This document shows positions 15,708-22,241 of a stretch of 22,868 nt of DNA, piece after piece; the first letter of the stretch is position 1, and the number at the start of each line of letters is the position of its first letter. The position numbers and the translations under genes were made by a program. Where the stretch lies: the NCBI GenBank assembly GCA_964479435.1, contig CAYZME010000031.1, positions 1 to 22,868 on the forward strand. Direction: 5' to 3'. The DNA comes from JAAYKS01 sp964479435. GTDB lineage: Bacteria > Bacillota > Clostridia > Saccharofermentanales > UBA5734. The notes below the pieces were generated by a model. That model had not been told where the DNA came from. It was given only the letters and a program-made list of their open reading frames with translations, and did not search any database.

Positions 15708-16570
15708 TTACGCCCGAAAGCGGGCCAGCATCGTTCGCGCGCTCGCGGCGACCATCCCCTGATCCGAGCTCATGACAATCAAGCGGACACCCCGTTCAAT
15801 CAATGCCCGCGCCGCCTCTCCATCTGCCGCGACGGTCCCGGCAACCCGGCCCGCGCGCACGGTTTTATCAATGACGCGGTCCATGACCTTTTGCACCTGC
15901 GGGTGCGAAACCTGCCCGATCACGTCAAACGCCTGGGACAAATCACTGGGGCCCAGAAACACCACATCCACCCCGTNNNNNNNNNNGATTCCTACGCGTC
16001 CCAGCACATCCCGGCACCTCCGCCGGCACCGCCTTCCCCGTCCACCACGTCCACCACATCCACCCCGTCCACTTGCAAAATCTCATCCAGGTTCTCATAC
16101 GCTTCGCGGGTCTCGCAATAGGCGATAAACATCAGATTTTCAGCGGCACGGCGCAAATACTCGTTGACATCCAGCATGCCGTATCCGCCGGCGCGCTGCG
16201 TGTTGGCAAAACCCCGTCTCCCGCGCGGTCCGTAATACACAGACGAGACAACCCGCCGCGCGTCATCCGCGGTGCGCAAGTTGGGCACTTGAACGCCGTA
16301 CGCCCCCGTATCGAGGGCCTGCAAAATCTGTGACGCGTCGTTTTCTCTCACGCGGATGATCGCGGGCACGTGATGAATTTCACTCGCGCGCACGAGATTT
16401 GTCATTGTCTCTTTGCTCATCGCCGTGTGCTCGTTGTCGATGATGACAAAATCGAATCCCGCCTGGCAGACAATCTCCGTCATCGCCGGATCAACTGATT
16501 TTATGAATGTGCCAATGACCGCATCCCCCCTGGCCAGCTTTTTCTTGACGCTGTTTTCATGACCCAACAT
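15708..16570 (-). CDS. HpcH/HpaI aldolase family protein, interrupted by an assembly gap
   Basis: Class II (metal-dependent) pyruvate aldolase family, acting on 2-keto-3-deoxy acids such as 2-dehydro-3-deoxyglucarate or 4-hydroxy-2-oxoheptanedioate. The N-terminal part carries the expected residues H48 (DNEHTAMS), R73 (IIRVREND) and E153 (YCETREA). The part left of the gap continues with GVDVVFLGPSDLSQ and a C-terminal SSDQGMVAASAR. The start at 16570 has GGAGG five bases upstream. The ten Ns at 15977-15986 plus 82 adjacent bases break the frame, so the N-terminal part runs into a stop at 15992. Joining at the 17-base repeat (15960-15976 and 16052-16068) restores a continuous 256-residue protein of normal length, so I regard the gene as intact in the organism. 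Substrate unknown. Confidence 0.85.
15960..16068. repeat. Direct 17-base repeat flanking the assembly gap
   Basis: CACCACATCCACCCCGT occurs at 15960-15976, ending exactly at the first N, and again at 16052-16068. Removing one copy with everything between (92 positions) restores the aldolase reading frame and a canonical family sequence. The right copy is part of a run of 9-base units related to GTCCACCAC (16040-16072), a natural place for an assembler to stop. Confidence 0.85.
15977..15986. other. Assembly gap (10 N)
   Basis: Ten consecutive N inside the aldolase gene, probably a fixed-length placeholder between two contigs. The 65 bases directly right of it (15987-16051) have no counterpart in the expected aldolase sequence and are suspect. 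Confidence 0.97.
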
Positions 16571-16612
16571 ACATACCTCCATCCAAAAAGCTTGTGCGGT
16601 CCGACGTCTCAC

Positions 16613-17011
16613 TTATCCGCCCAGGACCCGGATCCAGATCTCACGGTGCCGGGGTCCATCAAATTCAGCAAAATAGACCCCTTGCCAGGTGCCCAGACGC
16701 AGGCGACCCTCCTCAACGGGCATCACCACATCGGCACCGACCGCCAGCGCCTTGGCGTGCGCTGCCGAATTGCCTTCGGCGTGGCGAAAGTCCGGCTGTT
16801 GCGGATACGCGCGATCCAGTGCCCGCGTCAAATCATGGACGACATCGGGGTCGGCGTTTTCATTGATGGTGATGGCCGCGGTGGTGTGCGGGCAAAATAC
16901 AAGGCACAATCCGGATTCGACCCCGCTGGCCCGCACCGCTTCATTTACGCGATCCGTAATCAAAATCCACTCTTGCCGGCGCGTTGTGACCACCCGCTGT
17001 GTAATCGTCAT
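16613..17011 (-). CDS. yjbQ: YjbQ/UPF0047 family protein (secondary thiamine-phosphate synthase-like)
   Basis: Small single-domain protein, 132 residues, of the UPF0047/YjbQ family. All signature blocks are present: CPHTTAAITINENADPDV (His of the putative active site), HAEGNSAAHAKA, and LGTWQGVYFAEFDGPR near the C-terminus. E. coli YjbQ has weak thiamine-phosphate synthase activity, but the true role of the family is unsettled. The ATG at 17011 has AGGAGGG upstream and overlaps the stop of the ureohydrolase-like gene by four bases (ATGA); an in-frame start at 17062 would lie deep in that gene and is rejected. The aldolase gene follows after 42 bases. No other thi genes are in the window. Confidence 0.94.
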   Translation of the reverse strand: MTITQRVVTTRRQEWILITDRVNEAVRASGVESGLCLVFCPHTTAAITINENADPDVVHDLTRALDRAYPQQPDFRHAEGNSAAHAKALAVGADVVMPVEEGRLRLGTWQGVYFAEFDGPRHREIWIRVLGG

Positions 17012-17907
17012 GTGCGAGTCCCCTCCTGCCCAATCGGTACCGTGTCTCGCGTTCGCTCCCACCGATCAGGCAACGCAAACCCTAACGCGGTGATCTCTTC
17101 CAGCAGCGGGATGCGCTCTGACAGCGAAGGCGCCGGCATATATTCGTATAGGCCCAGTCCGGGAATGGCAAAAACATCCGTCACATCCCGCAGGATCCGC
17201 AACAACGTCTCCGGCCGCATGCCATCGGGCGCGGGCAGCGGCACATGAGGAAACAACGACGGTTCCAGCACGTCCAGATCCACATGGATGTACACATTCT
17301 GACAGCCGGTCGCGCGTAGTGCTTGTATAACCGCGAGCGGATCCGAGGTGACGCGGTCCACACTCAGTTGGCAAAGATCCGATTGCGCCAGATAAGCCGC
17401 TTCGGGTGAATCCCAATCCCGCACACCGACTTGCACGACACGCGTGACATCCAGCGGCGCTCCCAACCAGTCGATCATCGCCGGGTCGCCCTCCCCCAAC
17501 AGCGTGCGCAGCGGCATCCCGTAAAAGCGGTGCGTAGGCGACGTGGCCGGGATGTTGAGATCCGCATGCGCGTCGAGCCACAACAGCGCCAGGTTGCCAG
17601 ACAGACGATGGTTGAGATAAGCGACAGAGGGCAGATCCGCGTCACAGCCACCGCCGATCGTAAAAACGGTATCCGGCCGCTCTTGTGCGAGAATGCCGCC
17701 GGCGGTCTGCATTTGGCGCATAATCACCGTGTATTCGGCAATCCCATGAATCAACTCACCGCTTGCTTCCGCCTGTATCGGCACCGAGCGATACGCGCGA
17801 TGCGAGAAGTACCGGCGGACCAGATCCCGCGCGCCCGGCAGAGTGCGATCGTCCGGCCAGGATCCCTGCCATTGGGGAAAAACCAGATTCAGGTGCCGTT
17901 GATTCAT
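17008..17907 (-). CDS. Arginase/agmatinase (ureohydrolase) family protein with altered metal site
   Basis: Ureohydrolase-fold protein, 299 residues. Arginases and agmatinases bind two Mn ions through GGDH, DAHxD and SxDxD motifs. Here the second and third are intact (D112, H114, D116 in LDAHADLN; D210, D212 in HVDLDVLEPS). The first reads GGGCDAD, so the first ligand histidine is replaced by C88. The usual post-site loop with Glu is represented by GLYEYMP. Amidinohydrolase activity on arginine or agmatine is therefore uncertain. The ATG at 17907 has AGGAGG upstream; in-frame starts further up to 18003 are rejected. The gene overlaps yjbQ by four bases. A TGC-TATCAT extended -10 at 17944-17952 may drive the pair. 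No other polyamine or arginine genes are seen nearby. Confidence 0.85.
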   Translation of the reverse strand: MNQRHLNLVFPQWQGSWPDDRTLPGARDLVRRYFSHRAYRSVPIQAEASGELIHGIAEYTVIMRQMQTAGGILAQERPDTVFTIGGGCDADLPSVAYLNHRLSGNLALLWLDAHADLNIPATSPTHRFYGMPLRTLLGEGDPAMIDWLGAPLDVTRVVQVGVRDWDSPEAAYLAQSDLCQLSVDRVTSDPLAVIQALRATGCQNVYIHVDLDVLEPSLFPHVPLPAPDGMRPETLLRILRDVTDVFAIPGLGLYEYMPAPSLSERIPLLEEITALGFALPDRWERTRDTVPIGQEGTRT

Positions 17908-17943
17908 GCGGATCCTCCTGCGAGCCAAAATCGTTCTCATAAA

Positions 17944-17952
17944 ATGATAGCA
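17944..17952 (-). promoter_or_regulatory. Candidate extended -10 promoter for the ureohydrolase-yjbQ pair
   Basis: The minus strand carries TG-C-TATCAT (17952-17944) in the 85-base spacer between the preceding gene stop (17993) and the ATG at 17907. The -35 region (CTTTCT with 16-base spacing) is weak. The comparatively long, A/T-rich spacer within an otherwise tightly packed gene row supports a promoter here. Confidence 0.4.
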
Positions 17953-17992
17953 GACTTTTGCGATCAGAAAGAGCAATCCGCGCGCGAAACCT

Positions 17993-18628
17993 TTACGTCG
18001 CATCCCCGCCCCGGCGCACCCGGTTCACGTAAAGAATCTCGCAAGCGCCATCGCCGGAATCACTGCGGCTCAGACTGGATGTCCACGTCCCTTCCGCAAA
18101 TTCCACCTGTACCAAATACCCCTCCAGAGTGACCCGATCACCGACGCGGATGCGGCGAAGCTGTACCTCGATGCCCGTGTCGGCGGGGATCAGATGCACA
18201 TTCGCCGTGTTTTCCGTCAGATAGGACGCGGGTACAGGCAGGTGATCCCGATAACGGATGTAGTACCAGCGGTTGGACTGCGAATAGGAAACCAATGGGT
18301 CGATTTCCGCCTGATTCATATCGCCCCAGGCGAGCACGAGGTCCATCGGCGAAACCTGAGAGGCGGTATCACCCACGTAGAATTGCCGGGACTTGACGAC
18401 TGCCGTCACGCGAAAGTCCGCCAGTAGGCGCATCGTCAGGGGCCCCTTTTTGCCCTGATACTCGATGGATTCCTCGACGATACGCGTCTGTTGCACAGGG
18501 GGCGGCCAGACGGTGGTATCCAAAGGCGGGCGCCACGCCACCCGGCCGGCCACCCCCGCAACCAATGCAATGGCCAGCAACAACAACCACTTATCGCGGA
18601 GCCAGCGCAAAAAGGTCGCGAAAATCAA
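17993..18628 (-). CDS. Conserved hypothetical membrane-anchored protein
   Basis: Protein of 211 residues with one N-terminal hydrophobic segment (about 14-30) and the rest presumably outside the membrane. I recognise a conserved but unnamed pattern seen in hypothetical proteins of other bacteria: PMDLVLAWGDM at 94-104, an SNRWYY segment at 118-123, ANVHLIPAD at 142-150, GDRVTLEGYLV at 163-173, and TSSLSRSDSGDGACE at 183-197 near the end. No catalytic motif is evident. The start is TTG at 18628 and overlaps the TGA of the ferritin-like gene by four bases (TTGA), so it is translationally coupled to it; the ribosome site is weak (GAAGAA). The function is unknown, and the similarity claim rests on memory of the pattern. 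Confidence 0.8.
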   Translation of the reverse strand: MIFATFLRWLRDKWLLLLAIALVAGVAGRVAWRPPLDTTVWPPPVQQTRIVEESIEYQGKKGPLTMRLLADFRVTAVVKSRQFYVGDTASQVSPMDLVLAWGDMNQAEIDPLVSYSQSNRWYYIRYRDHLPVPASYLTENTANVHLIPADTGIEVQLRRIRVGDRVTLEGYLVQVEFAEGTWTSSLSRSDSGDGACEILYVNRVRRGGDAT

Positions 18629-19101
18629 TATTCTTCGCGTGGTCCGAATTCAGCGGCCTCGACCCATTCTTGCGGCCGCTTCACCAACGTTTCGAGCGTT
18701 TCGAACAATTTCAAATGTGCCTGTTCCTGTTTGATCAGGTAGCGCAATAATTTGATGTCATCCGCTTGGCGCGCGTCTTTGAGCATCTCTTCATAAAGCT
18801 GAATGCTCTTCTCCTCGATCACCGTCGCCGTACGGTACACATCGACCGGGCCGGCCTGCAGGCCTGGCTCAACCAGCAGTTCCCTGAACCGCTCAAACAG
18901 ACGCGCCGGATCCTCGTCTTCCAGCGCGGATGTGACCAATCCGGTCATACGATCCCGCAGCAAGTCCGCATGCCGTTTTTCCGCATCGGCTAAAAAAAGA
19001 AAGACCGGGCCCATCGGCATGCCTTGATGCGCCGCCGCCTGTTGTGTGTAAAAAGCCTCTCCTTCGACTTCTAAACGGATAGCAAACTCCAAACGGTCCA
19101 T
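18625..19101 (-). CDS. Ferritin-like/rubrerythrin-type diiron domain protein
   Basis: Four-helix bundle protein of 158 residues without the rubredoxin-like CxxC tail of true rubrerythrins. Metal-ligand-like residues recur in the two helical pairs: a Glu in RLEVEGEAFY (11-15), E41 and H44 in DAEKRHADLL, a Glu pair in VIEEKSIQLYEEM, and E..H in EQAHLKLFE. It is likely to bind two irons and act in peroxide or iron handling; oxidase activity is not proven. The ATG at 19101 is preceded by GGGAGG. It heads a run of minus-strand genes and is coupled to the conserved membrane-anchored protein. A TGG-TATGAT extended -10 lies at 19142-19150. Confidence 0.88.
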   Translation of the reverse strand: MDRLEFAIRLEVEGEAFYTQQAAAHQGMPMGPVFLFLADAEKRHADLLRDRMTGLVTSALEDEDPARLFERFRELLVEPGLQAGPVDVYRTATVIEEKSIQLYEEMLKDARQADDIKLLRYLIKQEQAHLKLFETLETLVKRPQEWVEAAEFGPREEY

Positions 19102-19141
19102 TGGTCATACCTCCCATGTTGAATCAGCGATGGTACCTTTG

Positions 19142-19150
19142 ATCATACCA
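19142..19150 (-). promoter_or_regulatory. Candidate extended -10 promoter for the ferritin-like gene
   Basis: TG-G-TATGAT is on the minus strand at 19150-19142, 40 bases before the ATG at 19101 and downstream of the pnp terminator, which makes a separate transcription start here necessary. No clear -35 element is visible. Confidence 0.45.
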
Positions 19151-19218
19151 TGTACAAGCTGGCGCGCGATGTGGCTCACGTGACAGGCCCGCGCGAAAGA
19201 TCCCGCCTTTCCAGAATG

Positions 19219-19251
19219 AAAAAGCGGACTCCAATTCGATTTGGAGTCCGC
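19219..19251 (-). terminator. Intrinsic terminator of pnp
   Basis: A perfect 11-bp inverted repeat (GCGGACTCCAA at 19224-19234 and its complement at 19241-19251, 6-base loop) is followed on the minus strand by five T residues. It lies 29 bases after the pnp stop and closes the rpsO-pnp unit. Confidence 0.92.
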
Positions 19252-19279
19252 CCTTGGCTGCGGCAAAAATCAATATCGG

Positions 19280-21580
19280 CTAAAAATCCCGTGTGCGACG
19301 GCGCCGCCCATCGTCCGATCCCCCATCCGGGCGATCTGAGCGTTCACGCCGCGGCTCATAGCCGCTACCGGGCCGGCGATCGTTGGGTCGGGCACGCCTT
19401 TCATCCCCACGTGGGCGGCGATCTTCACCGCGGGGGCCGCCATAGGGCCGTGCGGAACGCTCGCGGGGCTCGGCTTCCGTGTATCCTTCCGGCTTAGGCA
19501 GGCAGTCGCGCATGGAGAGATTGATACGCCCCTGGCTATCAATCTCTGTGACCATCACCTTGACCGGATCGCCCTCGCTGACAACATCTTCTACTTTCTC
19601 GACACGGTTCCACGCCATTTTGGAAATATGAACCAACCCTTCTTTCCCCGGCGCGAACTCAACAAACGCGCCGAATGTCATCAGGCGGGTCACCCGGCCT
19701 TCGAAAATCTGGCCCGGCTCGGGGTCATTGACGATGCCCTCGATGATGGCAATCGCTTTGCGCCCCATCTCCAAATCCGCCGCCGCGACATACACGCGGC
19801 CATCTTCTTCGATGTCAATCTGGGTGCCGGTCTCGGCAATGATTTTGTTGATCACCTTCCCGCCCGCGCCGATGACTTCGCGGATTTTGTCAACCGGCAC
19901 CTGGGTTTGGAGAATCTTAGGAGCGTAGGCGGATAACTCATCGCGCGGGGCAGCGATGCAGGGCAGGATCACCTCGTTAATGATCTGCAGTCTGCCTTTG
20001 CGGGTCAATTCCAATGCGTCGCGCACGATATCTTGTGACAACCCGTCTACTTTAATATCCATCTGGATGGAAGTAATACCTTCGGTCGTGCCGGCTACTT
20101 TGAAATCCATGTCGCCAAAAAAGTCTTCGATGCCCTGGATATCCATAAACACCAAATAATCATCTTCATTTTTCTCGTTGATGATCAATCCAGAGGAGAT
20201 CCCGGCGACGGGGCGCTTGATCGGCACGCCCGCGTCCATCAATGCCAATGTACTCGCGCATACGGCGCCCTGTGAAGTGGAACCATTGGACATCAGCACT
20301 TCCGAAACCAGGCGAATGGCGTAAGGAAAATCCTCTTCCGGCGGCAAGACCGGCAACAAAGAGCGCTCGGCGAGCGCGCCATGCCCGATCTCTCTGCGGC
20401 CGGGCGAGCGCGCGGCTCTTGCCTCCCCGACGCTGTAGGGTGGGAAGTTGTAATGATGAATATAACGTTTCTCGTTCTCAGGGTCGATCCCATCCAGTTT
20501 CTGCGCACTGGACATCGGTGCCAGGGTACAGGAGGTCAAAACTTGTGTCTGGCCGCGTTGAAACAGACCGGAGCCGTGGACGCGCGGCAGCACGCCGACT
20601 TGCGCCGATAACGCGCGGATGGCGTTGATATCGCGGCCATCTACACGGCGATGCTCGCGGAACAAATAATCGCGCACAACCTGTTTTTCCAGCTGATAGA
20701 CCGCTTCGCCGACCCAGGTTACCCACGGCTCATCGATATCCGCTATATAGGCGCGAATTTCATCGGTAAGCGCAGCAACCGCGCCATCCCGGACGCTTTT
20801 ATCCGCGGACAGCACAGCGGCACGCATTTTCTCCCAGGCGTACTCCCTGACACGGTCCAGCAGTTCCGACGGCACATTCTGCGACTGATACGCGAATTTT
20901 TCTTTGCCGACATTCGCGCGGATCCCCTCGATAAAAGCGCACATTTCGCGGATTTCCGCATGGCCCTGAATGATGGCGTCGAGCACTTCCGCATCCGGCA
21001 CTTCGTCGGCTCCCGCTTCGATCATCGCGATTTTGCCGGCCGTCCCGGCCAACGTGATATGCATATCACTGGCGGCGCGCTGGGCCTCCGTCGGATTGAA
21101 TACAACTTTCTTGCCTTCCCGCCCGATCAACACACCGCCGATCGGCCCGTTCCAGGGAATGTCCGAGATGGAGAGCGCGATCGATGTGCCAATCATCGCG
21201 ACGATTTCCGGCGCGTTGTCCTGATCGACAGAGAGCACCAGATTGTTGACGACCACGTCGTTGCGCAGATCCTTGGGAAACAGCGGGCGGATCGGGCGAT
21301 CGATCACGCGCGAAGTCAACACGGCCTTTTCAGAAGGCCGGCCTTCGCGCCGAATGAAGCCTCCGGGGATCTTGCCGACCGAGTACATCTTTTCTTCGTA
21401 ATCCACGCTCAACGGGAAAAAATCGATGCCTTCCCGGGGCGAGACCGAAGCGGTCGCTGTCGACAAGATCACCGTATCGCCGTAACGGACCAGACAAGAT
21501 CCGTTGGCAAATTGGGCGAGCTCACCGATCTCAACGGTCAGCTCGCGTCCGGCGAACAGGGTTTGGTAGATTTTTTTCAT
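19280..21580 (-). CDS. pnp: Polynucleotide phosphorylase (PNPase)
   Basis: Trimeric 3'-5' phosphorolytic exoribonuclease that degrades mRNA and can also polymerise NDPs. Two RNase PH domains (about 1-215 and 310-540) are separated by a helical linker; the second holds the catalytic GDMDFKVAGT segment near 490. A KH domain (VPVDKIREVIGAGGKVINKI, about 558-610) and an S1 domain (about 623-695, FEGRVTRLMTFGAFVEF) follow. The last 60 or so residues form a low-complexity tail rich in Arg, Gly and Asp. The 766 residues are slightly longer than usual because of this tail. The ATG at 21580 has GGAGGG upstream. It follows rpsO as in most bacteria, with a structured 235-base spacer and a strong terminator after the gene. 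Confidence 0.97.
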   Translation of the reverse strand: MKKIYQTLFAGRELTVEIGELAQFANGSCLVRYGDTVILSTATASVSPREGIDFFPLSVDYEEKMYSVGKIPGGFIRREGRPSEKAVLTSRVIDRPIRPLFPKDLRNDVVVNNLVLSVDQDNAPEIVAMIGTSIALSISDIPWNGPIGGVLIGREGKKVVFNPTEAQRAASDMHITLAGTAGKIAMIEAGADEVPDAEVLDAIIQGHAEIREMCAFIEGIRANVGKEKFAYQSQNVPSELLDRVREYAWEKMRAAVLSADKSVRDGAVAALTDEIRAYIADIDEPWVTWVGEAVYQLEKQVVRDYLFREHRRVDGRDINAIRALSAQVGVLPRVHGSGLFQRGQTQVLTSCTLAPMSSAQKLDGIDPENEKRYIHHYNFPPYSVGEARAARSPGRREIGHGALAERSLLPVLPPEEDFPYAIRLVSEVLMSNGSTSQGAVCASTLALMDAGVPIKRPVAGISSGLIINEKNEDDYLVFMDIQGIEDFFGDMDFKVAGTTEGITSIQMDIKVDGLSQDIVRDALELTRKGRLQIINEVILPCIAAPRDELSAYAPKILQTQVPVDKIREVIGAGGKVINKIIAETGTQIDIEEDGRVYVAAADLEMGRKAIAIIEGIVNDPEPGQIFEGRVTRLMTFGAFVEFAPGKEGLVHISKMAWNRVEKVEDVVSEGDPVKVMVTEIDSQGRINLSMRDCLPKPEGYTEAEPRERSARPYGGPRGEDRRPRGDERRARPNDRRPGSGYEPRRERSDRPDGGSDDGRRRRTRDF

Positions 21581-21678
21581 AGGTACATACCCTCCAAATG
21601 GCGTGCCCCGCCCCGCTGTTTAGTCTCAATCGACCATCGCGGGCCTGGTGCCGACGGACGGTAGCCTGTAGGGTCCCT

Positions 21679-21749
21679 GGCCGATCCAAGTCTCGGCCGT
21701 GCAACCTACGTTCTACGGTCTGAGGGCACTGCCCGCTGCCGGCGGCAGC
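21679..21749 (-). promoter_or_regulatory. Structured 5' region of pnp (three hairpins)
   Basis: Between the rpsO terminator and pnp the minus strand contains three small hairpins in a row: GCTGCC/GGCAGC (21749-21735, 3-base loop), GGGC/GCCC (21734-21724, 3-base loop) and GGCCGA/TCGGCC (21698-21679, 8-base loop). In E. coli, a hairpin in the pnp leader is cut by RNase III and mediates PNPase autocontrol; a similar role here is inference. No convincing separate pnp promoter was found in 21604-21763. Confidence 0.5.
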
Positions 21750-21763
21750 AAAGCACAATTTGT

Positions 21764-21803
21764 ATTTTATATAAAACAGGGTGGGCGTGAGTTCCGCCCA
21801 CCC
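21764..21803 (-). terminator. Terminator-like hairpin after rpsO
   Basis: A perfect 9-bp stem (GGGTGGGCG at 21779-21787 with CGCCCACCC at 21795-21803, 7-base loop) lies 12 bases after the rpsO stop and is followed on the minus strand by TGTTTTATATAAAAT, an imperfect T-rich tract. Partial read-through into pnp is plausible and would match the rpsO-pnp arrangement elsewhere. Confidence 0.8.
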
Positions 21804-21815
21804 TATTCATACCGG

Positions 21816-22079
21816 TTATTTTCTGATGTTCAACTTCTCGATGATCGCGCGGTACCGATTGATATCGATCCGGGTGAGATAGTCGAGCAGGCCTCTCCGT
21901 CTTCCGACCATGGAAAGCAGGCCCCGACGCGAGTGATGGTCGCCTTTGTGGATTTTCAGATGCTCGGTCAGATGGTTGATCCGCTCCGTCAAAATCGCGA
22001 TCTGAACTTCCGGAGACCCGGTATCGCCTTCTTTTAAGCCGTACGTTGTAATCAGTTCTGTTTTTCTTGCTTTGTCCAT
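21816..22079 (-). CDS. rpsO: 30S ribosomal protein S15
   Basis: Primary 16S rRNA-binding protein of the small-subunit platform. The 87 residues fit the family (usually 88-89). Signature segments are present: DTGSPEVQIAILTERI, the LTEHLK-IHKGDHHSRRGLL loop with the conserved HKxDxHSRRGL rRNA-binding block, and LDYLTRIDINRY near the C-terminus. The ATG at 22079 has GGAGGAAAG directly upstream; an in-frame extension to 22166 would read through the promoter and is rejected. It has its own promoter (22157-22185) and is followed by a terminator-like hairpin and pnp. S15 often represses its own translation through the mRNA leader; the roughly 70-base leader here has short hairpins but no recognised S15 site. 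Confidence 0.97.
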   Translation of the reverse strand: MDKARKTELITTYGLKEGDTGSPEVQIAILTERINHLTEHLKIHKGDHHSRRGLLSMVGRRRGLLDYLTRIDINRYRAIIEKLNIRK

Positions 22080-22156
22080 TCTTTCCTCCTCCGATGCCTC
22101 TGGCAAAGTAAACGGTCGGACGTTCCGCAAACCTTGCGCATGGCAGACTGCGACAA

Positions 22157-22185
22157 ATTCTAGCATGCCGCGCCGACAAATACAA
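22157..22185 (-). promoter_or_regulatory. Sigma-A promoter of rpsO
   Basis: TTGTAT (22185-22180) is separated by 17 bases from TAGAAT (22162-22157) on the minus strand, with a TG one base upstream of the -10 (extended -10). Transcription would start near 22150, giving a leader of about 70 nt. It lies between the AIR synthase stop and rpsO. Confidence 0.78.
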
Positions 22186-22241
22186 GAGCAGCGACGGCGC
22201 TACCCGGAAAACGTTACCACTCGCTCCGGGTCAAGCGGTGG

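Noticed and set aside
16040..16072. 9-base tandem units as a possible CRISPR-like or regulatory repeat
   Set aside because: The units encode the VDV/VDG stretch of the aldolase region at the assembly gap; there are no spacers and the number is too small.
15708..16570. Aldolase as a true pseudogene
   Set aside because: The frame break lies exactly at the N run, and joining the duplicated 17 bases restores the full family sequence.
20651..21664. 337-codon open frame on the plus strand
   Set aside because: It is antisense to pnp, rich in Arg/His/Asp as expected from a mirrored frame, and shows no motif.
22202..22231. ACCCGGA/TCCGGGT inverted repeat after purM
   Set aside because: The loop is 16 bases and no T tract follows, so it is not a convincing terminator.
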